From contig JAICRS010000048.1 in the NCBI GenBank assembly GCA_025966335.1, forward strand, positions 1 to 15,207: 15,207 nucleotides of DNA. The letters run 5' to 3'. The notes beneath the pieces were generated by a model. That model had not been told where the DNA came from and did not search any database. It worked only from the letters and a program-made list of their open reading frames with translations. Position numbers and translations under genes: made by a program. The first letter of the stretch is position 1. The number at the start of each line of letters is the position of its first letter. This DNA comes from Nocardioidaceae bacterium. Its GTDB lineage: Bacteria; Actinomycetota; Actinomycetes; Propionibacteriales; Nocardioidaceae. This document shows positions 5,980 to 12,421 of this stretch, piece by piece.

Positions 5980-7569
5980 TCAGCGAGGAACCCGGACCAG
6001 CAGCCGACCGTGGATGCACTCGGCGTGCAGCTCCTTGCCCATGCCGATCGCGTCCCCGTCGAGCTGGCGCGGGGTGTCCACGGCGGCGCGGATGCTCACC
6101 TTGCGGCCGGTCATCCGGTCCAGGCTGGCGTCAGTGCGCTTGTTCTTGCTGAGCACCCGGAAGGCCAGCGGCACCCAGCTCACGAACCGGGCCGGCGAGA
6201 CCAGGACCACGTCGAGCACCCCGTCGTCGATGGCTGCGTCCGGGAGCAGCGGGATACCGGCCTGGAGGTAGCCGACGTTGCCGATCACCACGGTGCGGGC
6301 CCGGTGCTTGGTGTACGGGCCGTCGTCGATCGAGACCTCGAGCCGCACCGCCGGGAACATCAGGTTGCGCAGGCCGGCGACGACGTAGGCCAACCAGCCC
6401 ACCCGCGCCTTGATCTGCTCGTTGGCGCCCTCCATGATCGCCGCGTCGAAGCCCATCCCGGCCATCACCAGGAAGTGCTCGTCGTCGAGCCCGTCACCGC
6501 TGAGTGCGACCAGGTCGATGGCACGGTCCTGCCCGTTCAGGGCGACGTCGATCGCGGCCTGGAGGTAGAGCGGGATGCCGAGGTTGCGGGCGAGCAGGTT
6601 CCCGGTGCCGGCGGGGACCACGCCGACCGGGATGCCGGTGCCGGCCAGCTCCGCGCACACGGTGCGGACGGTGCCGTCCCCGCCGCAGACCAGCACCAGC
6701 TCCGCGCCGGCGATCGCTGCCGCCTCGGCCATCGACTTGCCGGGGTCCTCGATGGTGGTCTGGTACCACTCCGGCCGGCTCCACCCCGACTCCTCGGCCA
6801 TCTGCTCGACCATCGCCTGGAACGCGGAGACGTCCTCGACCTTGATCGGGTTGAGCACCACCGCGAGCTGCCGGGTGCTGGGCACCGGGCTGGTGAACTG
6901 CTCCAGCACCCGTCGACGTGGCGCCGGGTGGTAGACGAGCATGCCGAGCGCGACCCAGAAGAAGCCGACGGCGAGACCGGCCACGACGTCGGACAGGTTG
7001 TGCACCCCGAGCAGCACCCGGTCGGCGCCCACGAGCACGATCAGGAAGACCCAGAGCGAGACGAGTCCCCGGCGGACGCCGCGGCGTCGTACCAGCATCA
7101 GCGTGAGGACGATCGCGACGCCCATGCCGGACGCGATCCCCGAGGAGTGGCCGGAGGGGAACGCGAAGCTGTCGAGGGTGTGGATCGGGTCGTCCCACTG
7201 CGGACGCTCACGCTCGAAGAACCGCTTGAGGAAGTAGGTGGACAGGGATGCGCCCAGCATCACCCCGACCGTCCAGTACGCCGCCCGCCGGTGGTTGCGC
7301 GCGAACAGGGCGACCGCCAGCAGCGTCGTGTAGGTCGTCATCGCGACCGTCCCGAACGCGTCCTCGACGAGATGGAGCGCCTGCAGGACCGTCGCGTTCT
7401 GGAGCGCCCAGCCGCGGACGCTCGACCCGAAGGTGCGGTCGAAGCTGTCGAGCCGCGGCCACTCGAGCTGCACCATCACCGACAGCGTGAACATCACCAG
7501 GAAGCACACGGCTGCCCAGATCAGCTGGCGGTTGCGCAGGCGGGCTCTCAGAGGCACGGTGCTCCACAC
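5980..7569 (-). CDS. fused PAP2 phosphatase / diacylglycerol kinase-like protein
   Basis: This 529-aa protein joins two lipid enzymes of opposite chemistry. Residues about 15-215 are a multi-pass PAP2 domain with all three motifs: K115-x6-R122-P123, PSGH (138-141), and R184-x5-H190-x3-D194. In motif three the usual Ser before Arg is Asp. Residues about 234-529 form a DAGK/LCB5 lipid kinase domain with VVLNP (237-241), GGDGT (296-300), PAGTGN (319-324), DDGVLDVV and QLDGD (502-506). Likely roles are dephosphorylation of a lipid phosphate at the membrane and phosphorylation of diacylglycerol or a similar lipid; real substrates are not shown by sequence. The start is uncertain. GTG at 7569 gives the longest product, but GTG at 7557 has GGAG just upstream. 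It diverges from serS. Fusions of this type are annotated in other actinobacteria. Confidence 0.9.
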   Translation of the reverse strand: MWSTVPLRARLRNRQLIWAAVCFLVMFTLSVMVQLEWPRLDSFDRTFGSSVRGWALQNATVLQALHLVEDAFGTVAMTTYTTLLAVALFARNHRRAAYWTVGVMLGASLSTYFLKRFFERERPQWDDPIHTLDSFAFPSGHSSGIASGMGVAIVLTLMLVRRRGVRRGLVSLWVFLIVLVGADRVLLGVHNLSDVVAGLAVGFFWVALGMLVYHPAPRRRVLEQFTSPVPSTRQLAVVLNPIKVEDVSAFQAMVEQMAEESGWSRPEWYQTTIEDPGKSMAEAAAIAGAELVLVCGGDGTVRTVCAELAGTGIPVGVVPAGTGNLLARNLGIPLYLQAAIDVALNGQDRAIDLVALSGDGLDDEHFLVMAGMGFDAAIMEGANEQIKARVGWLAYVVAGLRNLMFPAVRLEVSIDDGPYTKHRARTVVIGNVGYLQAGIPLLPDAAIDDGVLDVVLVSPARFVSWVPLAFRVLSKNKRTDASLDRMTGRKVSIRAAVDTPRQLDGDAIGMGKELHAECIHGRLLVRVPR

Positions 7570-7643
7570 GGCTCGGGACGGGCACGGACGGTCCCCAAGT
7601 ATGACGACGCCCGGCGGCTCACGCTCGGAGGCACCACCCCCTT

Positions 7644-7664
7644 GGGTTCAATCCGGTCGAACCC
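7644..7664. promoter_or_regulatory. inverted repeat in the serS / PAP2-DAGK divergent gap
   Basis: GGGTTC (7644-7649) and GAACCC (7659-7664) form a perfect 6-bp inverted repeat around a 9-nt spacer. The right arm overlaps the place where a -35 element for serS would sit (about 17-18 nt before TATCCT). It could be an operator or chance. The 123-bp gap holds no tRNA, T-box or open frame that I can support. Confidence 0.3.
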
Positions 7665-7680
7665 GTGCAGGTGCGACGGA

Positions 7681-7686
7681 TATCCT
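7681..7686 (+). promoter_or_regulatory. -10 element of serS, leaderless-type
   Basis: TATCCT fits TANNNT and ends 6 nt before the GTG start of serS. Transcription would start at or beside the start codon, leaving no leader for a T-box. A weak -35-like TCGAAC lies at 7657-7662 with 18-nt spacing. Confidence 0.6.
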
Positions 7687-7692
7687 CGGGGA

Positions 7693-8985
7693 GTGATTGA
7701 TCCTCGACTCCTCCGTGATGACCCCGACCGCGTGCGCATGGCCCAGGCCAAGCGCGGCCTGCCCAGCGACGTCGTCGACGAGGCGCTGGCCGCCGACGAG
7801 CGCCGCCGGTCGTCCATCGCGGAGTTCGAGCGGTTGCGCGCCGAGCAGAAGCAGCTCGGCAAGCAGATCGCGCAGGCGAAGGGCGAGGACAAGCAGGAGC
7901 TCCTGGAGCGCACCAAGTCCCTGTCCGCGGACGTGAAGAAGGCCGAGGCGGCACAGAGTGAGGCCGACCAGGCCTACCGCGACCTGGTGATGACGATCCC
8001 GAACGTCGCCGCCGACGAGGCTCCCGAGGGCGGCGAGGACGACTTCGTGGTGCTCGAGGAGATCGGCACCCCGCGGGACTTCGCGGCCGAGGGGTTCGAG
8101 CCGCGCGACCACGTCGAGCTCGGCAAGATTCTCGGCGCGATCGACGTCGAACGCGGCGCCAAGGTGTCCGGATCACGCTTCTACTACCTCACCGGCGCCG
8201 GCGCCGACCTCGAGCTGGCCCTGGTGAACATGGCGATGGACCAGGCCCGCGGGGCCGGGTTCACCACGATGATCCCGCCCGCCCTGGTCAAGCCGCGGGC
8301 GATGGAAGGCACCGGCTTCCTCGGCCAGGCCGCGGACGACGTGTACCGGATCGAGGGCCAGGACACCTACCTGGTCGGTACCTCCGAGGTGCCGCTCGCG
8401 GCGTACCACTCCGACGAGATCCTGGACGCCGGCTCGTTGCCGCTGCGTTACGCCGCGTTCAGCCCGTGCTTCCGCAAGGAGGCAGGATCGCACGGGAAGG
8501 ACACGCGCGGCATCATCCGGGTGCACTGGTTCGACAAGGTGGAGATGTTCTCCTACACGACGCTCGAGGAGTCGTACGACGAGCACCAGCGCCTGCTCGG
8601 CTGGGAGAAGCAGTGGCTCGACAAGCTGGAGCTGGCCTATCGGGTCATCGACGTGGCCGCCGGTGACCTGGGCCTGTCGGCGGAGCGGAAGTTCGACTGC
8701 GAGGCGTGGATCCCCACCCAGGGCAGGTACCGCGAGCTCACGTCGACGTCGAACTGCACCGACTTCCAGACCCGCCGCCTCGACATCCGCGGCCGCTTCG
8801 AGGACGGCGTGAGGCCGATCGCGACCCTGAACGGGACCCTGGTGGCGATCCCGCGCACGATCGTGGCGATCCTCGAGACGCACCAGCAGGAGGACGGCTC
8901 GGTCCGGGTGCCCGAGGCGCTGCGGCCCTACCTGCAGGGTCGTGAGGTCCTGGCGCCGGTCGCCGGATCGGGCGCCGCGAAGTGA
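7693..8985 (+). CDS. serS: seryl-tRNA synthetase
   Basis: SerRS charges tRNA-Ser (and tRNA-Sec where present) with serine using ATP, in the cytoplasm. The 430-aa product has the class II layout. An N-terminal antiparallel coiled coil for the tRNA long variable arm (about 30-100) is followed by the TSE serine-recognition motif (230-232), and motif 2 spans FRKEAGSHGKDTRG (260-273). RELTSTSNCTDFQTRRL (347-363) and motif 3 TLNGTLVAIPRTIVAILETH (378-397) follow. Residue 279 is Trp in VHWFDKVE, where the mycobacterial and Streptomyces enzymes I recall have Gln. The same frame stays open for 2.7 kb upstream, but MIDPRLLRDDPDRVR is the family N-terminus. The GTG at 7693 is therefore correct and follows a TATCCT -10 element. 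A HAD gene overlaps the stop by 4 nt. Confidence 0.97.
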   Translation: MIDPRLLRDDPDRVRMAQAKRGLPSDVVDEALAADERRRSSIAEFERLRAEQKQLGKQIAQAKGEDKQELLERTKSLSADVKKAEAAQSEADQAYRDLVMTIPNVAADEAPEGGEDDFVVLEEIGTPRDFAAEGFEPRDHVELGKILGAIDVERGAKVSGSRFYYLTGAGADLELALVNMAMDQARGAGFTTMIPPALVKPRAMEGTGFLGQAADDVYRIEGQDTYLVGTSEVPLAAYHSDEILDAGSLPLRYAAFSPCFRKEAGSHGKDTRGIIRVHWFDKVEMFSYTTLEESYDEHQRLLGWEKQWLDKLELAYRVIDVAAGDLGLSAERKFDCEAWIPTQGRYRELTSTSNCTDFQTRRLDIRGRFEDGVRPIATLNGTLVAIPRTIVAILETHQQEDGSVRVPEALRPYLQGREVLAPVAGSGAAK

Positions 8986-9800
8986 GCTTCACTCCCAAGC
9001 TCGTCGCGCTCGACATCGACGGCACGCTGCTGACTCCGCTGCCCGAGACCGGCTTCAGCGCCGAGGAGGTCAGCCCGGCGGTCCGCGAGGCGATCGACCG
9101 GGCCCTCGACGCCGGCTGCCACATCGTGCTGGCCAGCGGCCGCTCGCCACTGGGGATGAGCACGGTGCTCAAGCACCTCGGTCTGCCGCGGCACCCGTCC
9201 GAGCAGGCGCTGGTGGTCGCCTCCAACGGCGCGGTCACGTTCTCCTACCCGCCGATGCAGGTGCTCAGCGAGGTCACCTTCGACGCCCGTGAGGCCGTGC
9301 ACGCCGTGCTCGAGCACGTCCCCGACGCCGCCGTGGCCGTCGAGGAGCACGGCGTCGGCTACCGGGTGAACCGGCGTTTCCCCGACGGGGAGCTCGACGG
9401 CGAGATGATCCTGACCCCGCTCGACGAGCTGGTCGCCAGCGAGGTCAGCCGCGTGATCATCCGCGACCCGGACTCCACCTCGGAGGACTTCGTGACGCTC
9501 GCGGAGCAGCTCGGGCTCCAGGGCACCAACTACTTCATCGGCTGGACCGCCTGGCTCGACCTGGCTCCGGACGGGGTCAGCAAGGCCAGCGGTCTCGCGG
9601 AGATCTGCGACCGGCTCGGAGTCTCGGCCGAGCACGTGCTCGCGATCGGCGACGGCCGCAACGACATCGAGATGTTGCAGTGGGCCGGCCGTGGTGTCGC
9701 GATGGGCCAGGCCCCCGACGAGGTCAAGGCGATCGCGGACGCGGTCACCGAGCCGGTGGGCGAGGACGGCGCGGCGGTCGAGATCAACCGCTGGTTCTGA
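8982..9800 (+). CDS. Cof-type HAD-superfamily phosphatase (first of two)
   Basis: This 272-aa cytoplasmic hydrolase of the HAD superfamily (Cof/type IIB) probably dephosphorylates small phosphorylated metabolites; its substrate is unknown. The four HAD motifs are visible: DIDGT with nucleophile Asp11 and acid/base Asp13, ASGR (51-54), the lysine of GVSKASG (Lys201), and GDGRND (223-228) for magnesium. The long insert between motifs 2 and 3 is the C2 cap typical of the Cof group. Its GTG start overlaps the serS stop as GTGA, so translation is coupled and the two genes are co-transcribed. The next gene is a homologue, separated by 18 bp. Family assignment is firm, and specificity cannot be read from sequence. 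Confidence 0.92.
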   Translation: MSFTPKLVALDIDGTLLTPLPETGFSAEEVSPAVREAIDRALDAGCHIVLASGRSPLGMSTVLKHLGLPRHPSEQALVVASNGAVTFSYPPMQVLSEVTFDAREAVHAVLEHVPDAAVAVEEHGVGYRVNRRFPDGELDGEMILTPLDELVASEVSRVIIRDPDSTSEDFVTLAEQLGLQGTNYFIGWTAWLDLAPDGVSKASGLAEICDRLGVSAEHVLAIGDGRNDIEMLQWAGRGVAMGQAPDEVKAIADAVTEPVGEDGAAVEINRWF

Positions 9801-9806
9801 CCCGGC

Positions 9807-9812
9807 TAGCCT
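9807..9812 (+). promoter_or_regulatory. internal -10 element before the second HAD gene
   Basis: TAGCCT fits TANNNT and ends 6 nt before the GTG at 9819. It sits in the 18-bp gap between two HAD genes, so the second may be expressed independently of serS. No Shine-Dalgarno precedes the GTG, which favours a leaderless transcript. Confidence 0.5.
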
Positions 9813-9818
9813 GACCCC

Positions 9819-10622
9819 GTGCTGAAGCTGGTGGCGACCGACCTCGACGGGACCCTGCTGCACACCGACGGCACCGTCACCGCGCGCACCCGCGACGCGC
9901 TCAGGGCGGTCGAGGACCGCGGGATCACGGTCGTGTTCGTGACCGGCCGACCGATCCGGTGGATGGACGACCTGTGGGAGCACGTCGGCGGGCACGGGCT
10001 CGCGATCTGCTCCAACGGCGGCATCGTGTACGACGTGCACGCCCGCGCGGTCAACGAGGCCCGGACGATCCCCGTCGAGGTCGGCCTCGAGGTGGCCGCG
10101 ATCCTGCGCGACGCGATCCCCGGCACCACCTTCGCGGTGGAGAAGACCGACGGGTTCGCGAAGGAGCCGGAGTTCATGCCGCGGCACCCGCCGCCGTCCG
10201 ACCTCGCGGTGGGCCCGATGACCGAGATCTTCGACCGTTCCGCGGTGAAGCTGCTGGCCCGGCACGAGGAGCTCGACCCGGAGCAGTTCTGGAGCCGGGT
10301 CGACGCGGTCGTCGGTCACCTGGTCACCACCACCTGGTCCTCCACGGGCGCCCTGGTGGAGATCAGCGCCGCCGGGGTGACCAAGGCCAGCACGCTGAAG
10401 CTGCTCTGCGACGAACGCGGGATCGGCCCGGAGCACGTCGTCGGGTTCGGGGACATGCCCAACGACCTGCCCATGCTGGAGTGGGTCGGCACCTCCTACG
10501 CGATGGGCAACGCCCACCCGCTGGTGCGTGACCTCGCCGACCACGTGGCTCCGTCGAACGAGGCGGACGGGGTCGCGGCCACGCTCGAGGAGCTCTTCGA
10601 GCTCGACCGGAGCGGAACCTGA
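9819..10622 (+). CDS. Cof-type HAD-superfamily phosphatase (second of two)
   Basis: This is a second 267-aa HAD phosphatase of the Cof type, adjacent to and distantly similar to the preceding gene. Motifs: DLDGT with Asp8 and Asp10, VTGRP (41-45), Lys189 in GVTKAST, and GDMPND (211-216). The C2 cap region contains PRHPPPSDL, with no counterpart in the neighbour, so the substrates probably differ. The GTG at 9819 opens directly into the strand-1 motif LKLVATDLDGTLL and follows a TAGCCT -10 element by 6 nt. A uridine-kinase-like gene begins 11 nt after its stop. Whether the pair arose by local duplication needs an alignment; visible identity outside the motifs is low. Confidence 0.92.
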   Translation: MLKLVATDLDGTLLHTDGTVTARTRDALRAVEDRGITVVFVTGRPIRWMDDLWEHVGGHGLAICSNGGIVYDVHARAVNEARTIPVEVGLEVAAILRDAIPGTTFAVEKTDGFAKEPEFMPRHPPPSDLAVGPMTEIFDRSAVKLLARHEELDPEQFWSRVDAVVGHLVTTTWSSTGALVEISAAGVTKASTLKLLCDERGIGPEHVVGFGDMPNDLPMLEWVGTSYAMGNAHPLVRDLADHVAPSNEADGVAATLEELFELDRSGT

Positions 10623-10633
10623 CCGCACGCGCC

Positions 10634-11257
10634 GTGTTCCTGCAGCTTCTGGCCGCCCGCGTTCCGGATCTGGGCCGACCGATGCTGGTCACCGTCGACG
10701 GCGTGGACGGCTCGGGGAAGACCACACTCGCCGACGAGCTGGCGGATGTGCTCCTGTCGACGGGACGCGAGGTGGTGCGGGCCTCGGTGGACGACTTCCA
10801 CCACCCGAAGGCGTTCCGGCACGCCGAAGGACGCACCGGCGAGACGTTCTGGTCGCGCAGCTTCGACTACCCGGCCCTGCGACGCGAGCTGCTCGACCCG
10901 TGGAGACAGGGTGCCGGGACGGCGTACCGCACGGCCGTCCACGACGTCGCGGGCGACCGGCCGGTCGAGCAGACGCAACGGTCGGTGCCGGACGACGGGG
11001 TGCTGCTCGTCGACGGGATCTTCACCCAGCGCGACGAGCTCACGGGCTGCTGGGACTACGCGATCTTCCTCGACGTCCCGTTCGAGGTCTCGGTCGCGCG
11101 GATGGCTGCGCGTGACGGGTCGGTGCCGGACGTGGGACATCCGGACCAGGCCCGTTACGTCGCCGGGCAGCGGCTCTACCTCGCGCGGTGCGACCCGCGT
11201 GCACGGGCCGACGTGGTCGTCGACAACAGCGACCTGGCCGCACCGCGGTTCCGGTGA
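10634..11257 (+). CDS. uridine kinase-like P-loop protein
   Basis: This P-loop NTPase of about 207 aa resembles the uridine/cytidine kinase and phosphoribulokinase fold. Such enzymes transfer phosphate from ATP to a nucleoside or related small molecule. Seen: Walker A GVDGSGKT (23-30), a DDFHHPKAF segment (53-61) matching the substrate-binding region of uridine kinases, and a hydrophobic strand ending in VDGIF (126-130) that resembles the Walker B position. The divergent actinobacterial uridine kinase-like family fits best; substrate is inferred only. The GTG at 10634 is tentative. There is no clear Shine-Dalgarno, and ATG 10682 would start only just before the P-loop. It lies 11 nt after the second HAD gene and probably ends this transcription unit, since a hairpin follows. 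Confidence 0.8.
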   Translation: MFLQLLAARVPDLGRPMLVTVDGVDGSGKTTLADELADVLLSTGREVVRASVDDFHHPKAFRHAEGRTGETFWSRSFDYPALRRELLDPWRQGAGTAYRTAVHDVAGDRPVEQTQRSVPDDGVLLVDGIFTQRDELTGCWDYAIFLDVPFEVSVARMAARDGSVPDVGHPDQARYVAGQRLYLARCDPRARADVVVDNSDLAAPRFR

Positions 11258-11262
11258 ACTCA

Positions 11263-11295
11263 GCGCGCCCCCTTTCGGAAAAGGGGAATCCGCGC
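11263..11295 (+). terminator. candidate terminator hairpin after the serS-HAD-kinase unit
   Basis: CCCCTTT (11269-11275) and AAAGGGG (11280-11286) form a perfect 7-bp stem around a 4-nt loop. An outer GCGCG (11263-11267) can pair with CGCGC (11291-11295) across a small asymmetric bulge. No U-tract follows. Its position between the kinase gene and the sdh operon suits a terminator, or a leader structure of the sdh transcript. Confidence 0.45.
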
Positions 11296-11316
11296 GACAC
11301 TCTGGCATTGGCTGAA

Positions 11317-11330
11317 GTGATCACGATCAC
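11317..11330. promoter_or_regulatory. CRP/GlxR-like palindrome upstream of the sdh operon
   Basis: GTGATCACGATCAC is a perfect palindrome apart from its centre and contains GTGA-N6-TCAC, the core of CRP-family binding sites (consensus TGTGA-N6-TCACA). The outer T and A of the consensus are A and G here. It directly precedes the ribosome binding site of the first sdh operon gene. In Corynebacterium glutamicum the CRP homologue GlxR is known to control sdhCAB, so a cAMP-responsive site is plausible by analogy. Confidence 0.5.
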
Positions 11331-11337
11331 GGAGGAG
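11331..11337 (+). promoter_or_regulatory. strong ribosome binding site of the sdh operon leader gene
   Basis: GGAGGAG ends 4 nt before the ATG at 11342 and fixes that start codon. It abuts the CRP-like palindrome, so a protein bound there could also hide the start region at the DNA level. Confidence 0.7.
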
Positions 11338-11341
11338 CAGG

Positions 11342-11617
11342 ATGTCTTCACACGATGCGGTAGGTGCGACGCGCGAGGCGATCACTGCGCTGGCGGCCGC
11401 GGTGCTCCGGGTCCGCAACGAGTACGGCGACACGCTCGGCGTCCGCCGGCTCACGTCCGACGTCGACCGGTTGCACGCCGACCTCGACGAGCTCGGGTCG
11501 CCGGCCCCCGGTCACCGGCCCGGCGTCAACCCGGACGAGCTGCTGGAGATCCCGGACGACCCGTACGACGAGAGCATGTGGCAAGACGCCCAGTCCGAAG
11601 CGCAGCACGCGCCCTAA
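11342..11617 (+). CDS. small hypothetical protein leading the sdh operon
   Basis: I do not recognise this 91-aa soluble protein. It has no cysteines, no signal peptide and no membrane segment. Residues about 6-52 look alpha-helical (Ala- and Leu-rich with regular charged residues). The C-terminal half is acidic and Pro-rich (PDELLEIPDDPYDESMW), probably extended. It has a strong Shine-Dalgarno (GGAGGAG), a TAA stop, and ends 12 nt before sdhC, whose own AAGGAG overlaps the stop region. It is therefore almost certainly co-transcribed with sdhCAB. A role as an assembly factor, small accessory subunit or regulator of succinate dehydrogenase is conceivable from position only. Coding status is supported by the ribosome binding site, GC-rich third positions and spacing; function is unknown. 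Confidence 0.8.
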   Translation: MSSHDAVGATREAITALAAAVLRVRNEYGDTLGVRRLTSDVDRLHADLDELGSPAPGHRPGVNPDELLEIPDDPYDESMWQDAQSEAQHAP

Positions 11618-11629
11618 GGAGAGCACTGC

Positions 11630-12421
11630 ATGTCGACAGGCGTCAGCAGTCCTGGGCGCGCCCAGGTCCGCGAGAAAACCCTGCGTCAAGACAACTGGTG
11701 GGTCTACCCGCTGCTCACGTTCCTCGGCTTCACCGCGTTCGTCGTCTACTCGACGTGGCGGGCGTTCTCCGGGGACAACTACTACTCCACGCCGTACCTC
11801 TCGCCGTTCTACTCGCCCTGCCTGGCGACCGCCTGTGTCGACGGCAGCTCTGACCTCGGGCAGCCGGTGGGGGACTGGTGGCGGCTGTCGCCGGCGCTGA
11901 TCATCCTGGTGTTCCCGCTCGGCTTCCGGCTGACCTGCTACTACTACCGCAAGGCCTACTACCGCTCGTTCTGGCTGTCGCCGCCGGCGTGTGCCGTGGC
12001 CGAGCCGCACGGCAAGTACACCGGCGAGACCCGGTTGCCGCTGATCCTGCAGAACATCCACCGCTACTTCTGGGTGGCCGCGGTCCTGGTCGGCGCGGTG
12101 CTGACCTTCGACACGATCCTCGCCTTCCGCAACGAGGACGGCGAGTGGGGCCACATGGGCCTGGGCACCCTGATCTTCCTCGCCAACATCATCTTCATCT
12201 GGCTCTACACGCTGGGCTGCCACTCCTGCCGGCACATCGTCGGCGGCCGGCTCCGACACTTCTCCAAGCACCCGGTGCGCTACAAGATGTGGGGCTTCGT
12301 CTCGAAGCTGAACGCCAAGCACGGCACCTATGCGTGGCTCTCGTTGTTCTCGGTCGCGATCGCCGACCTCTACGTCTACCTCCTCGCCACCGACACGATC
12401 AACGACCTGAGGTTCTTCTAG
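11630..12421 (+). CDS. sdhC: succinate dehydrogenase membrane anchor (Sdh1/Rv0249c type)
   Basis: This 263-aa protein anchors succinate dehydrogenase (complex II) in the membrane and passes electrons from the iron-sulfur subunit to the quinone pool. It resembles the single fused anchor of mycobacterial Sdh1 (Rv0249c), not the separate SdhC and SdhD of other bacteria. About five hydrophobic helices are visible (roughly 25-45, 88-105, 143-165, 178-196, 234-253). Unusual Cys/His sites are present: SPPACAVAEPH (Cys121, His127) and GCHSCRH (Cys197, His198, Cys200, His202). Other histidines near helices are His144 and His231. Cys64 and Cys69 lie between helices one and two, possibly outside the membrane. 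The Cys/His pattern fits the membrane Rieske-type cluster reported for a mycobacterial complex II. ATG 11630 has AAGGAG 8 nt upstream, and sdhA starts immediately after the stop. Confidence 0.9.
   Translation: MSTGVSSPGRAQVREKTLRQDNWWVYPLLTFLGFTAFVVYSTWRAFSGDNYYSTPYLSPFYSPCLATACVDGSSDLGQPVGDWWRLSPALIILVFPLGFRLTCYYYRKAYYRSFWLSPPACAVAEPHGKYTGETRLPLILQNIHRYFWVAAVLVGAVLTFDTILAFRNEDGEWGHMGLGTLIFLANIIFIWLYTLGCHSCRHIVGGRLRHFSKHPVRYKMWGFVSKLNAKHGTYAWLSLFSVAIADLYVYLLATDTINDLRFF

Noticed and set aside
7641..7670. tRNA-like T-arm resemblance (GGTTCAATCC) and possible T-box upstream of serS
   Set aside because: No cloverleaf can be built around it. The serS -10 lies only 6 nt before the start codon, so there is no leader RNA for a T-box.
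4948..7692. Long plus-strand open frame continuous with serS, apparently extending it N-terminally by over 900 residues
   Set aside because: It lies antisense to two genes with clear family motifs (C45 and PAP2/DAGK). Its translation is low-complexity, rich in Arg, Val, His and Asp, and the true SerRS N-terminus starts at GTG 7693 after a -10 element. High GC content explains the lack of stops.
8928..10628. Minus-strand open frame of about 566 codons opposite the two HAD genes
   Set aside because: Antisense shadow of two HAD phosphatases with intact catalytic motifs; its composition is typical of high-GC shadow frames.
11298..11303. CACTCT as a -10 element for the sdh operon
   Set aside because: It lacks the first T of TANNNT and has no matching -35. 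The sdh promoter could not be placed with confidence.
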